Origin: Streptomyces sp. NRRL S-31
GTDB lineage: Bacteria; Actinomycetota; Actinomycetes; Streptomycetales; Streptomycetaceae
Direction of reading: 5' to 3'
DNA: 64,000 nt
Assembly (NCBI RefSeq): GCF_000718775.1
Contig: NZ_JOCB01000036.1
Coordinates: 30,002 to 94,001 of the forward strand
Position numbers and translations under genes: made by a program. The notes under the pieces were generated by a model. That model was not told where the DNA came from. It worked only from the letters and a program-made list of their open reading frames with translations, and searched no databases. Every line of letters starts with the position of its first letter. The first letter of the stretch is position 1. This document shows, piece by piece, positions 25,503 through 35,428 of this stretch.

Positions 25503-26249
25503 ATGGAGCTGCTCCCCAACTCCCGCACCGAGCCCGACGGTTCCGCGGTCATCAGGGTCCTGAGCTACAACATCCGCTCGATGCGGGACGACACGGCCGC
25601 CCTCGCCAGGGTGATCGCCGCCTGCGCCCCGGACCTGGTCCTGGTCCAGGAGGCCCCCCGCTTCTTCCGCTGGCGCAAGAAGCTCGCCCGGCTGGCGGCC
25701 GCCTCCGGCCAGGTCGTCCTCACCGGCGGAGCCACGGCGGCCGGCCCCGCGATCCTCTGCTCCCTGCGCGCCACCGTCGAGCGCACGGAGGACGTCCTCC
25801 TGCCGCTCACCCCCGGTCTGCACCGCCGCGGCTTCGCCACCGCGGTGGTCCGGTTCGGCGGCGCCCGCCTGGGCGTCCTCAGCTGTCACCTCTCGCTCCG
25901 GCAGGACGAGCGCCGTGCCCAGGGCGCCCTGCTCCTCGACCGCCTCGCCGGACTCGGCGTCGAGCACGCCGTCGCCGGCGGAGACCTCAACGAACGCCCC
26001 GACGGCCCGGCCTTCCGCCGCCTCGCCGACAGCCTCCAGGACTGCCGTGCCACCGCGCCCTGGGGCGGCGAGTTCACCTCCACCCCCGCAGACCCCCGCC
26101 GGCGCATCGACGCGGTCTTCGCGACCCGGGGCGTCGAGGTACTGGGCTGCGGTGTCCCGCTGGACCAGCCCGGCGTGCGCGAGACGGACCTGAGGGCGGC
26201 CACGGACCACCTGCCGGTGCTGGCCGCCCTGAGGGTCCCGGCGTCCTAG
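25503..26249 (+). CDS. Endonuclease/exonuclease/phosphatase-family protein
   Basis: 248 residues from ATG 25503. EEP-fold motifs in order: VLSYNIRS, LVLVQEAPRF (metal-binding Glu), SCHLSL, AVAGGDLNERP (Asp/Asn), RIDAVFAT and ATDHLPVLAALR (catalytic His). The protein could be a DNase or a phosphodiesterase; no signal peptide is seen, so it is cytosolic. It starts 38 bp after the glkA terminator. The stop lies in the recurrent cctagggggtttcgt sequence (see repeat entry). Confidence 0.87.
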   Translation: MELLPNSRTEPDGSAVIRVLSYNIRSMRDDTAALARVIAACAPDLVLVQEAPRFFRWRKKLARLAAASGQVVLTGGATAAGPAILCSLRATVERTEDVLLPLTPGLHRRGFATAVVRFGGARLGVLSCHLSLRQDERRAQGALLLDRLAGLGVEHAVAGGDLNERPDGPAFRRLADSLQDCRATAPWGGEFTSTPADPRRRIDAVFATRGVEVLGCGVPLDQPGVRETDLRAATDHLPVLAALRVPAS

Positions 26250-26262
26250 GGGGTTTCGTCCC
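26245..26262 (+). repeat. Short copy of the cctagggggtttcgt repeat
   Basis: Fifteen bases from 26245 are identical to 35649-35663, and both copies include the TAG stop of the preceding gene. A diverged copy (cctaggagatttcgtccc) overlaps the trpD stop at 8035. These look like end fragments of a dispersed intergenic element. Confidence 0.55.
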
Positions 26263-26277
26263 GGTCGGGGACCGGTG

Positions 26278-26928
26278 TCAGACCACGGCGCCGCGCCCCG
26301 GGTCGTCGTCCCCTTCCTCGTCCGTGCGCATCCGCGCCACCAGCGTCGCGAAGCCGCCGAGGAAGCCGCCGATGCCGGCGGTCGCCAGCCACCAGGTCAT
26401 CTCCCAGCCGAGCAGCACCGCCAGCAGCAGCAGGACGGGGCCGCCGACCACGCCGAGCCAGGCGAACCTGGCGGTCGTGTCCGCGGTGGGCAGCGGCGGC
26501 GGCTCCGGCGGCACGAAGTGGCCCTCGTCGTCCTCGCCCAGGTCGTCGTCGGAGGGCTCGGACAGCTTGTAGTCGCGCGGGCCCACACCGGGCGCGAAGG
26601 AGACCGAGCCGCCCAGCGGGCGGGCGGGCCGCCGGCCCGCGGGGTCGTCCGGGTCGCGCTCGGTCTCCGGTTCCTTCACCGCTTCCCGCACCGGTTCCCC
26701 CGCCGGGTCCGTGGCCTCGTCCGGCTCCGGCAGCGCGAGATCCTCCACCGACCTGAACGGCCGGGTGCCCGGCGGATCCGGCGGCTCCTGGCCGTACCCG
26801 GCGACGATGGCCCGCCAGGCGGCGTCCTCGTCGAACGGCACCTCCTGCTTGTCCGGCTCCGGGCCCTCGCGGCCCTCACGGCGCTCTCGGTCCTCACGAC
26901 CCTCACGGTCGGAGTCGTGCTCAGCCAA
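26278..26928 (-). CDS. Hypothetical membrane protein with acidic/proline-rich N-terminus
   Basis: About 216 residues if the TTG at 26928 is used (GGAAGGGA upstream); a GTG at 26955 would add nine residues and lengthen the overlap with the esterase gene. Residues 1-150 are hydrophilic, charged and proline-rich, probably disordered. Two membrane helices follow (about 155-175 and 178-198), then a short charged tail. It resembles conserved Streptomyces DUF-type membrane proteins but I do not recognise a function. The start overlaps the esterase stop, so translation is coupled. Confidence 0.72.
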   Translation of the reverse strand: MAEHDSDREGREDRERREGREGPEPDKQEVPFDEDAAWRAIVAGYGQEPPDPPGTRPFRSVEDLALPEPDEATDPAGEPVREAVKEPETERDPDDPAGRRPARPLGGSVSFAPGVGPRDYKLSEPSDDDLGEDDEGHFVPPEPPPLPTADTTARFAWLGVVGGPVLLLLAVLLGWEMTWWLATAGIGGFLGGFATLVARMRTDEEGDDDPGRGAVV

Positions 26929-27700
26929 CTGCGGCCGTCCCTTCCTTGCCGACACTGGGTGCGAGCCGGCCGATGAAGGCGAGGCTCTCCTCGAAGATCC
27001 GGTCCGCGTCCACGTCCAACGTCGCCACGTGGTAGCTGTGTTCCAGCACCAGCTCCGTGACGTCCGTGGACGACACCCGGCTCAGCACGCGCGCCGAGTC
27101 GGCCGCCGGGACGACGTGGTCCCGGGCGCTGCGCAGCAGCAGCAACGGCTGGGTGACCTGGGGCAGCTCGCCGTCCAGCCGGCGCAGGAACAGCCGCAGC
27201 GAGTGCGCCGCGTGCAACGGCACCCGGTCGTAGCCCAGCTCCGCCGCGCCCTCCTTGGCGATGTCGCTGGCGATGCCCTTCGTCGTCCGCACCAGGTGCC
27301 GGGCGACCGGCAGGGCGTACGCCGACAGTCCGTGCACCTTGTTCGCCGGGTTGACGACGATCGCGCCGGCCACCCGGTCGCCGTGCCGGGCGGCCAGCCG
27401 GAGGGCCAGCGCCCCGCCCATCGACAGGCCCGCGACGAACACCCGGGAGCAGCGCGCGGCCAGCACGCGCAGCTCGCGGTCCACCTCCGCGTACCAGTCC
27501 TGCCAGGTCGTGAGCTGCATGTCCGCCCAGCGGGTGCCATGGCCGGGCAGCAGCGGCAGGGAGACGGTCAGGCCGTGGGCCGCGTGGTGCTCCGCCCAGG
27601 GGCGCAGCGACTGGGGCGAGCCGGTGAAGCCGTGGCAGAGGAGCACCCCCACCTCACCGCCCTCGTGGCGGTACGGCTCGGCTCCGGGGAGAACTGGCAT
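26921..27700 (-). CDS. Alpha/beta hydrolase (carboxylesterase or monoacylglycerol lipase type)
   Basis: 259 residues from ATG 27700. Oxyanion-hole motif LLCHGFTGSPQS, nucleophile elbow AGLSMGGALAL, catalytic Asp in SARDHVVP and His in EHSYHVATLD complete a full triad. The size and HGFTGSP block match the thermostable carboxylesterase/monoglyceride lipase group. It is divergent from the plsC gene 102 bp away; both concern lipids, but a joint pathway is inference. Open frame to 28369 overlaps plsC and is a shadow. Confidence 0.9.
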   Translation of the reverse strand: MPVLPGAEPYRHEGGEVGVLLCHGFTGSPQSLRPWAEHHAAHGLTVSLPLLPGHGTRWADMQLTTWQDWYAEVDRELRVLAARCSRVFVAGLSMGGALALRLAARHGDRVAGAIVVNPANKVHGLSAYALPVARHLVRTTKGIASDIAKEGAAELGYDRVPLHAAHSLRLFLRRLDGELPQVTQPLLLLRSARDHVVPAADSARVLSRVSSTDVTELVLEHSYHVATLDVDADRIFEESLAFIGRLAPSVGKEGTAAVG

Positions 27701-27802
27701 GTGGTTCACCGTACGCGACCGCACTGACACCGACCAGGGTCGTCGGGCCCATTGACGGTCCTCCGGGTTAAGGTCTTCGCGACGACAACAGGAGGCACGC
27801 GG

Positions 27803-28552
27803 GTGTTGTACGGCACGATGAAGGTCGCGATCGGGGGGCCGCTGAAGGTCGCCTTCCGGCCTTGGGTGGAGGGCCTGGAGAACATCCCGGCCACGGGCGC
27901 CGCCATCCTGGCCAGTAACCACCTCTCCTTCTCGGACTCGTTCTTCCTGCCGGCCGTGCTGGACCGCAAGGTCACCTTCATCGCCAAGGCCGAGTACTTC
28001 ACCACCCCGGGTGTGAAGGGCCGCCTCACCGCGGCCTTCTTCAAGGGCGTCGGCCAGCTCCCGGTGGACCGCTCCGGGGCGCGCGGCGCCGGTGAGGCGG
28101 CGATCAAGAGCGGGATAGAGGTGCTGGAGCGCGGCGAGCTGTTCGGCATCTACCCCGAGGGCACCCGCTCGCCCGACGGGCGGCTGTACCGGGGCAAGCC
28201 CGGCGGCCTGGCCCGGGTGGCGCTCGCCACCGGCGCGCCGGTCATCCCGGTCGCCATGATCGACACGGAGAAGATCCAGCCGCCCGGCAAGGTGGTGCCG
28301 AAGCTGATGCGGCCCGGCATCCGCATCGGCAAGCCCATGGACTTCAGCCGTTACCAGGGCATGGAGCACGACCGGTTCGTGCTGCGCGCCCTGACCGACG
28401 AGGTGATGTACGAGATCATGAAACTCTCCGGGCAGGAGTACGTCGACATCTACGCCACCGCCGCCAAGCGGCAGCTGACGGAGGCGGCCAAGGCGGCGAA
28501 GGCGGCGAGGGACGCGGAGAAGGCGGCCGGGAAGAAGCAGGCCGAGTCCTAG
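27803..28552 (+). CDS. plsC: 1-acyl-glycerol-3-phosphate acyltransferase
   Basis: 249 residues from GTG 27803, chosen because AGGAGG lies 7 nt upstream; the frame is open to 27752. PlsC blocks: the HX4D motif NHLSFSD, FIAKAEYFTTPGVKG, VGQLPVDRSG and FGIYPEGTRSPDG, then PVIPVAMI. It makes phosphatidic acid at the inner membrane. The C-terminal 30 residues are an Ala/Lys-rich helix, common in actinobacterial members. The symbol follows the family; Streptomyces have several paralogues. Confidence 0.92.
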   Translation: MLYGTMKVAIGGPLKVAFRPWVEGLENIPATGAAILASNHLSFSDSFFLPAVLDRKVTFIAKAEYFTTPGVKGRLTAAFFKGVGQLPVDRSGARGAGEAAIKSGIEVLERGELFGIYPEGTRSPDGRLYRGKPGGLARVALATGAPVIPVAMIDTEKIQPPGKVVPKLMRPGIRIGKPMDFSRYQGMEHDRFVLRALTDEVMYEIMKLSGQEYVDIYATAAKRQLTEAAKAAKAARDAEKAAGKKQAES

Positions 28553-28626
28553 ACGGCGGGACCGGGGGACGGGAGCCGGGGGCCGGAGGATTCGAGGGTA
28601 TCGGGGGAATCGGGGGACCGGGGGAC

Positions 28627-29862
28627 ATGCCCAAGCGCGAGCGCGTCATGCGGATGTCGGTCGAGCTGCCGCTGTGGCGCGCGCTCGCCGGCTACCGCGT
28701 CCTGACCATGCTGTACGCGATCGGCCTGTGCGCCACCGCGTACGACCAGTTCGTCCGGCCCTGGGTCGCCGTCGGCTACTACGCCGTCCTGGTCGTGTGG
28801 ACCCTCGCGACCCTGCCCAAGGTCGCCAGCGCGGCCGCCTGCACCAGGCGCTTCCTCATCGCCGACCTGGCCGTCGCCCTCGCCGGCATCCTGCTCACCC
28901 CGCTCGCCGACAGCCACGAGCGGATCGCGGGCGGCGGCCCCACCCTGCCGTCGATATGGACCGCCGGCGCGGTGCTGGCCTTCGCCGTCAAGGGCGGCTG
29001 GCGCTGGGCGGCCGTCGCCTCCACGGCCGTGGCCGCCGTCAACCTGGTCGAGCGCGGCCACCCCGCCCGGGACACCGTGCACAACGTGATCCTCGTCTGG
29101 GTGGCCTCCATCGCCATCGGCTACGTCGTCGAGGTGGCCCGCGCCTCCGAGCGCACCCTCGCCCGCGCGCTGGAGATCGAGGCCGCGACCCGGGAGCGGG
29201 AGCGGCTGGCCCGGGACATCCACGACAGCGTGCTCCAGGTGCTGGCGATGGTGAAGCGCCGGGGCGCGGCGCTCGGCGGGGAGGCGGCCGAGCTGGGCCG
29301 GCTGGCCGGGGAGCAGGAGGTGGCCCTGCGCACGCTGGTGTCGGGCGGCCTGGTGCCGGTGTCCCGGGTCTCGGAGGACCTGGCGGACGGCGCCGTCGTC
29401 CGTGTGGTCGAGGAGCCGTACGAGGACGGGCCGGACGGTGAGGTGGACCTGCGCGCGCTGCTCGCCCCCTACGCGTGCGCCCGGTTCAGCCTCGCCGAGC
29501 CCGGCGCCCCGGTGCTGCTGCCGCCGCCCGCCGCCCGCGAGGTGGCCGCCGCCGTCGGGGCCGCCCTGGACAACGTACGGGCGCACGCCGGGGCAGGGGC
29601 CCGGGCGTGGATCCTGGTGGAGGACGAGCCGGACGAGATCGTCGTCACCGTCCGGGACGACGGCCCCGGCATCCCCGAGGGCCGGCTGGCGCAGGCCGAG
29701 GGCGAGGGCCGGCTGGGGGTGGCCCTGTCGATCCGGGGCCGGCTGCGCGACCTCGGCGGCAGCGCCGGGATCCTCTCCGTCCCCGGGCAGGGCACGGAGG
29801 TCGAACTGAAGGTACCGAAGGGCGCCGTACGGGCGCGGGGGAAGAGGACGGAGCGGCGATGA
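28627..29862 (+). CDS. macS: Sensor histidine kinase MacS
   Basis: 411 residues. The N-terminal half holds about five or six membrane helices (residues 15-165). A HisKA_3 dimerisation domain follows, with the phospho-acceptor histidine at residue 199 in LARDIHDSVLQVLAMV, then an ATPase domain with an N-box (DNVRAHA) and G1 box (DDGPGIPEG). It overlaps the regulator gene by ATGA. Position between plsC and pfkA and the pairing with a LuxR-type regulator match S. coelicolor MacS (SCO2121), which controls morphogenesis and actinorhodin. Orthology is inferred. GGGGGA precedes the first ATG; internal ATGs at 28651 and 28657 are possible starts. Confidence 0.92.
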   Translation: MPKRERVMRMSVELPLWRALAGYRVLTMLYAIGLCATAYDQFVRPWVAVGYYAVLVVWTLATLPKVASAAACTRRFLIADLAVALAGILLTPLADSHERIAGGGPTLPSIWTAGAVLAFAVKGGWRWAAVASTAVAAVNLVERGHPARDTVHNVILVWVASIAIGYVVEVARASERTLARALEIEAATRERERLARDIHDSVLQVLAMVKRRGAALGGEAAELGRLAGEQEVALRTLVSGGLVPVSRVSEDLADGAVVRVVEEPYEDGPDGEVDLRALLAPYACARFSLAEPGAPVLLPPPAAREVAAAVGAALDNVRAHAGAGARAWILVEDEPDEIVVTVRDDGPGIPEGRLAQAEGEGRLGVALSIRGRLRDLGGSAGILSVPGQGTEVELKVPKGAVRARGKRTERR

Positions 29863-30536
29863 CGGAGCAGCGGGACCCGATCAGGGTCATGGTGGTGGAC
29901 GACCATCCCATGTGGCGGGACGCGGTCGCCCGCGACCTGTCCGAGGCCGGCTTCGAGGTGGTCGCCACCGCCGGCGACGGCGAGCAGGCGGTCCGCCGCG
30001 CCAAGGCCGCCGCGCCCGACGTCCTGGTGCTGGACCTCAACCTGCCCGCGAAGCCCGGCGTCCAGGTGTGCAAGGAACTCGTGGGCCACAACCCGGCGTT
30101 GCGTGTCCTGGTCCTCTCCGCGAGCGGTGAGCACGCGGACGTGCTGGAGGCCGTGAAGTCCGGCGCGACCGGTTATCTGCTGAAGTCCGCCTCCACCGGG
30201 GAACTGCTGGACGCGGTGCGCCGCACCGCCGTGGGCGACCCGGTGTTCACGCCGGGCCTGGCCGGGCTGGTCCTCGGCGAGTACCGGCGGCTGGCCGCCG
30301 AGCCCGCGCCCGCCCCGGACGCCGGCGAGCCGGGCGCGCCCCGGCTGACGGACCGGGAGACGGAGGTGCTGCGGCTGGTGGCGAAGGGCCTGAGCTACAA
30401 GCAGATCGCCGAGCGCCTCGTCATCTCCCACCGCACGGTCCAGAACCACGTGCAGAACACCCTCGGCAAGCTCCAGTTGCACAACAGGGTGGAACTGGTC
30501 CGGTACGCCATAGAGCGCGGCCTCGACGACGAGTAG
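29859..30536 (+). CDS. macR: NarL/LuxR-family response regulator MacR
   Basis: 225 residues. The receiver domain (about 8-125) has the acidic pair VVDDHP, phospho-acceptor Asp 59 in LVLDLNLP, Ser in VLSASG and Lys in YLLKSAS. A linker with an Ala/Pro stretch leads to a LuxR-type helix-turn-helix (about 160-220, LTDRETEVLRLVAKGLSYKQIA). MacR is reported to bind the box TGAGTACnnGTACTCA in front of genes for membrane proteins; a perfect copy occurs in this window at 50155-50170. The stop codon sits inside a 9-bp tandem repeat. Confidence 0.93.
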   Translation: MTEQRDPIRVMVVDDHPMWRDAVARDLSEAGFEVVATAGDGEQAVRRAKAAAPDVLVLDLNLPAKPGVQVCKELVGHNPALRVLVLSASGEHADVLEAVKSGATGYLLKSASTGELLDAVRRTAVGDPVFTPGLAGLVLGEYRRLAAEPAPAPDAGEPGAPRLTDRETEVLRLVAKGLSYKQIAERLVISHRTVQNHVQNTLGKLQLHNRVELVRYAIERGLDDE

Positions 30537-30581
30537 GACGAGCAGGACGAGCAGGACGAGCGGGACGAGCAGGACGAGGAG
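30528..30581 (+). repeat. Six tandem 9-bp repeats spanning the macR stop
   Basis: Units of gacgagcag (variants gacgagtag, gacgagcgg, gacgaggag) fill 30528-30581. The TAG stop of macR is the last triplet of the first unit; the other units have CAG, CGG or GAG there. Confidence 0.9.
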
Positions 30582-30690
30582 AAAGCGCCCGCGACGCGCG
30601 CCCGAATCACCCGTATCGCCCCTCCCGGTGTGACCTGAGTCACCGTTAGCGTGACTGGCCGTCAGGCATTCGCGGCGAAGGGACATTTCC

Positions 30691-31719
30691 ATGCGGGTCG
30701 GAGTACTGACCGGAGGCGGCGACTGCCCCGGGCTCAACGCCGTCATCCGGGGCGTCGTCCGCAAGGGCGTGCAGGAGTACGGCTATGACTTCGTCGGCTT
30801 CCGGGACGGCTGGCGCGGTCCCCTGGAGAACGACACCGTCCGTCTCGACATCGCCGCCGTGCGCGGCATCCTGCCGCGCGGGGGCACCATCCTCGGCTCG
30901 TCGCGCACCAACCCCCTGAAGGTGACGGACGGCATCCGCCGGATCAAGGACAACCTGGCCAAACAGGAGATCCAGGCCCTCGTCGCGATCGGCGGCGAGG
31001 ACACCCTCGGGGTCGCGGCACAGCTGTCCGGCGAGTACGGGATGCCCTGCGTCGGCGTACCGAAGACCATCGACAACGACCTGTCCGCCACCGACTACAC
31101 CTTCGGTTTCGACACCGCCGTCAACATCGCCACCGAGGCCATCGACCGGCTGCACACCACCGCCGAGTCCCACATGCGGGTGCTGGTGGTGGAGGTGATG
31201 GGCCGGCACGCCGGCTGGATCGCCCTGCACTCGGGCCTGGCCGGCGGCGCCAACGTCATCCTCATCCCCGAGCAGCGCTTCGACCTGGAGCGGGTCTGCG
31301 AGTGGGTGGACGCCCGGTTCCGGGCCTCGTACGCGCCGATCGTGGTGGTCGCCGAGGGCGCCATGCCCAGGGACGGCGAGATGGTGCTCAAGGACCAGTC
31401 GCTGGACTCCTTCGGGCACGTCAGGCTGTCCGGGGTGGGCGAGTGGCTGGCCAAGGAGATCGAGCGGCGCACCGGCAAGGAGGCCCGGACCACGGTCCTC
31501 GGGCACGTCCAGCGCGGCGGCACCCCCAGCGCCTTCGACCGCTGGCTCGCCACCCGCTTCGGCCTGCACGCCATCGACTGCGTGCACGACGGCGACTTCG
31601 GCACGATGGTCGCGCTGCGCGGCACCGACATCGTCCGCGTCCCCCTCGCCGAGGCGACGGCCCGGCTGAAGACCGTCGCCCCGGAGCTGTACCAGGAGGC
31701 CGGGGTCTTCTTCGGCTGA
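30691..31719 (+). CDS. pfkA: 6-phosphofructokinase with pyrophosphate-type active site
   Basis: 342 residues. Catalytic block PKTIDNDLSATDYTFGFDTA, nucleotide loop GVLTGGGDCPGLNAVIRG and substrate blocks MGRHAGWIAL and LGHVQRGGTPSAFDR are complete. At the two donor-determining positions the sequence has Asp (IGGEDT, E. coli Gly104) and Lys (VPKTIDND, E. coli Gly124). This is the pair known from PPi-dependent enzymes such as that of Amycolatopsis methanolica, whereas ATP-type enzymes have Gly at the first. I therefore expect a reversible PPi-dependent enzyme, but database annotation would probably say ATP-dependent. It corresponds by position to S. coelicolor SCO2119. Confidence 0.93.
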   Translation: MRVGVLTGGGDCPGLNAVIRGVVRKGVQEYGYDFVGFRDGWRGPLENDTVRLDIAAVRGILPRGGTILGSSRTNPLKVTDGIRRIKDNLAKQEIQALVAIGGEDTLGVAAQLSGEYGMPCVGVPKTIDNDLSATDYTFGFDTAVNIATEAIDRLHTTAESHMRVLVVEVMGRHAGWIALHSGLAGGANVILIPEQRFDLERVCEWVDARFRASYAPIVVVAEGAMPRDGEMVLKDQSLDSFGHVRLSGVGEWLAKEIERRTGKEARTTVLGHVQRGGTPSAFDRWLATRFGLHAIDCVHDGDFGTMVALRGTDIVRVPLAEATARLKTVAPELYQEAGVFFG

Positions 31720-31774
31720 CGGCGGGCCGGACCGGCTACACGTTCGGCTGACGGCGGGCCGGACCGGCTACACG
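31711..31774 (+). repeat. Perfect 32-bp tandem duplication between pfkA and trpEG
   Basis: Bases 31711-31742 are repeated exactly at 31743-31774. The first copy contains the pfkA stop (TGA 31717-31719); the second contains the stop of the convergent trpEG gene (31768-31770). Confidence 0.95.
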
Positions 31775-33624
31775 GTCGTGCGGCGCAGCTGGCCGACCAG
31801 CTCCCGCACGATCGCCGCCCCGTTCAGCGTCAGCACCGACTCCGGGTGGAACTGCACGCCGGCGAAGCCGGGCCCGCGCAGGGCGTGCACCTCGCCGCTC
31901 GCCGCCCGGCTCACCGCCACCCCGTGCGCGGCCAGCTCCCGGGCCGCCTCCTCGTCGCACGCCGCGACGAAGCTGTTGTAGAAGCCGACCGTCTCCGGCC
32001 ACCCGAACAGGTCGATCACCGTCTGCGCCCCCTGGTACGGCACCTCCTTGCGGACCAGCTCCAGGCCCAGTTCGGCGGCGATCAGCTCATGGCCCAGGCA
32101 GACGCCCAGCAGCCCGTGCCGGTGCTCCCGGACCACGGTGGCCGCCAGCTCCCGCAGGAACCGCATCTTCGGATCGGCCGTGTCACCGGGGTCACCCGGA
32201 CCGGGCCCGAGGACGACCGGCCCCTCGTGCGCGAGCACCGCCGCCCGCAGCCCGGGCTCGTCGTACCGGCGGACCGTCACGTCGAGCCCGGTGGAGGTGA
32301 GGACGTGCGCGAGCATCGCGGTGAAGGTGTCCTCGCCGTCGACGACGAGGGCGTGGCCCGTGAGGGAGTCGGACCGCTCCTGCATCCGCAGCCAGAACGG
32401 CGCGAGCCCGGCCCGCCGCCCGTCCAGCGCGGCCCGCACCCGCGGGTCGTCGGCCAGCCGGGGCCGCTCCCGCTCCGCACGCGGCCGGGACGGCCGTACC
32501 CCGAGCGCGGCCAGCACGCCCGCCGCCTTCGCGTGGGTCTCCGCGACCTCGCCGGCCGGGTCGGAGCCGCGCACCAGCGTCGCCCCGACGGACACGCGCA
32601 GCCGGCCGTCCGCGGCGATGTCGGCTGTGCGGATCAGGATGGGGGAGTCGAGGGTCTGCGCGCCCCCGGAGTCCCGCCCGAGCAGGGCGAGCGCACCGGC
32701 GTAGTACCCGCGCCCCGTGGCCTCGTACCGCTCGATCACCCGGCACGCGTTCTGCACCGGCGACCCGGTCACCGTGGCCGCGAACATGGTCTCCCGCAGC
32801 ACCTCCCGCACGTCCAGGGAGGACTTCCCGCGCAGCTCGTACTCGGTGTGCGCGAGGTGCGCCATCTCCTTCAGCCGCGGACCGACGACGACCCCGCCCC
32901 GGTCGCCGACCGTGCACATCATCTTCAGCTCCTCGTCGACGACCATCGACAGCTCCTCGATCTCCTTGCCGTCTGCGAGGAAGGAGAGCAGGTGCTCCGG
33001 GGTCGGGCCCCCGGCGGGATAGCGGTACGTCCCGCTGATCGGGTTCATCACGACCGTGCCGCCGGACATCCGCACGTGCGCCTCGGGGCTGGCGCCCACC
33101 AGCGTCCGCTCCCCGGTGTGCACCACGAACGTCCAGTACGCGCCGCGCTCGCCCGCGAGCAGCCGGCGGAACAGCGCGAGGGCGTCGGCGCGGCCGAACC
33201 CGGGGATCACGCCCCCGTAGGTGCGCCGGATCACGAAGTTCGCGCCCTCGCCGCGGCCGATCTCCTCCTCCAGCACCCGCCCGACCATCCGCGCGTACTC
33301 CTCGTCGCCGATGTCGAAGCCGCCCCCCTCGACCCGCACGTCGTGCGCCGGGAGCCGTTCCAGCGCCTCGTCCAGCCCGATCTCGTACGACTCCTCGGGG
33401 GTCAGCACCAGCAGCGGGGTGCCGTCGTCGCGGACGTCGAAGCCGCGCTCGCGGATCTGCCGGAACGGGACGAGGGCGAGTCCCCGGTCGGGCAGCTCGG
33501 CCAGCGTGTCCCGGCTGGTCACCGGGCCGAGCAGCAGCTCCACCGGATGCTCGGCGCGGCCCGGGACGCGGCGGCGGAGCAGGGCGAAGGGGCGGTCGTC
33601 GTGCACGAGCTGTGCCAGGTCCAT
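31768..33624 (-). CDS. trpEG: Bifunctional anthranilate synthase TrpEG fusion
   Basis: 618 residues from ATG 33624 (GGAAGAGGAACC upstream). Residues about 1-420 are the chorismate-binding component (blocks GEGANFVIRRTYGG, ISGTYRYPAGG, SMVVDEELKMMC, GSPVQNACRVIE). Residues about 430-618 are a class I glutamine amidotransferase (PGPGDPGD, the catalytic Cys in LGVCLGHELIA, and HPES near the end). The fusion makes anthranilate from chorismate and glutamine. The leader codes for a Trp-rich peptide followed by an attenuator, so the gene is controlled by tryptophan supply, as described for S. venezuelae. The size and fusion also resemble phenazine-pathway PhzE, but no phz genes are present. Confidence 0.95.
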   Translation of the reverse strand: MDLAQLVHDDRPFALLRRRVPGRAEHPVELLLGPVTSRDTLAELPDRGLALVPFRQIRERGFDVRDDGTPLLVLTPEESYEIGLDEALERLPAHDVRVEGGGFDIGDEEYARMVGRVLEEEIGRGEGANFVIRRTYGGVIPGFGRADALALFRRLLAGERGAYWTFVVHTGERTLVGASPEAHVRMSGGTVVMNPISGTYRYPAGGPTPEHLLSFLADGKEIEELSMVVDEELKMMCTVGDRGGVVVGPRLKEMAHLAHTEYELRGKSSLDVREVLRETMFAATVTGSPVQNACRVIERYEATGRGYYAGALALLGRDSGGAQTLDSPILIRTADIAADGRLRVSVGATLVRGSDPAGEVAETHAKAAGVLAALGVRPSRPRAERERPRLADDPRVRAALDGRRAGLAPFWLRMQERSDSLTGHALVVDGEDTFTAMLAHVLTSTGLDVTVRRYDEPGLRAAVLAHEGPVVLGPGPGDPGDTADPKMRFLRELAATVVREHRHGLLGVCLGHELIAAELGLELVRKEVPYQGAQTVIDLFGWPETVGFYNSFVAACDEEAARELAAHGVAVSRAASGEVHALRGPGFAGVQFHPESVLTLNGAAIVRELVGQLRRTTV

Positions 33625-33695
33625 GGTTCCTCTTCCGTCGATGACGTGGATGACGCGGGTGGCGTCGATGACGTCAGTGCCGGCGATGCCGGTGA

Positions 33696-35279
<1,584 letters not shown>

Positions 35280-35295
35280 GCGGCGAGTGAGCACC

Positions 35296-35333
35296 GGAAG
35301 GGGCGCGGATCACACCCGATCCGTGCCCCTTCC
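35296..35333 (+). terminator. Terminator after aroH
   Basis: A 16-bp stem (35296-35311 with 35318-35333) with one G-T pair and a 6-nt loop, followed by cccttt, 16 bp after the aroH stop. Confidence 0.88.
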
Positions 35334-35358
35334 CCTTTGACGGCCCCCAACGGGTGGG

Positions 35359-35377
35359 TAAGGTTAGGTTTGCCTCA
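35359..35377 (+). promoter_or_regulatory. Iron box (DmdR1/IdeR-type operator) upstream of bfd
   Basis: TAAGGTTAGGTTTGCCTCA matches about 14 of 19 positions of the actinobacterial DtxR/IdeR consensus TTAGGTTAGGCTCACCTAA. It ends 51 bp before the bfd start, where a promoter is expected. Iron-loaded repressor would shut bfd off. Confidence 0.75.
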
Positions 35378-35428
35378 CCGGACATCGGGATGGCAGCAGA
35401 ACGGCGATCCCTCGGGAGGTGAATCCGC

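Noticed and set aside
31768..33624. Phenazine-type PhzE (ADIC synthase)
   Set aside because: The domain fusion is the same, but there are no phenazine genes, and the Trp leader peptide with attenuator ties it to tryptophan synthesis.
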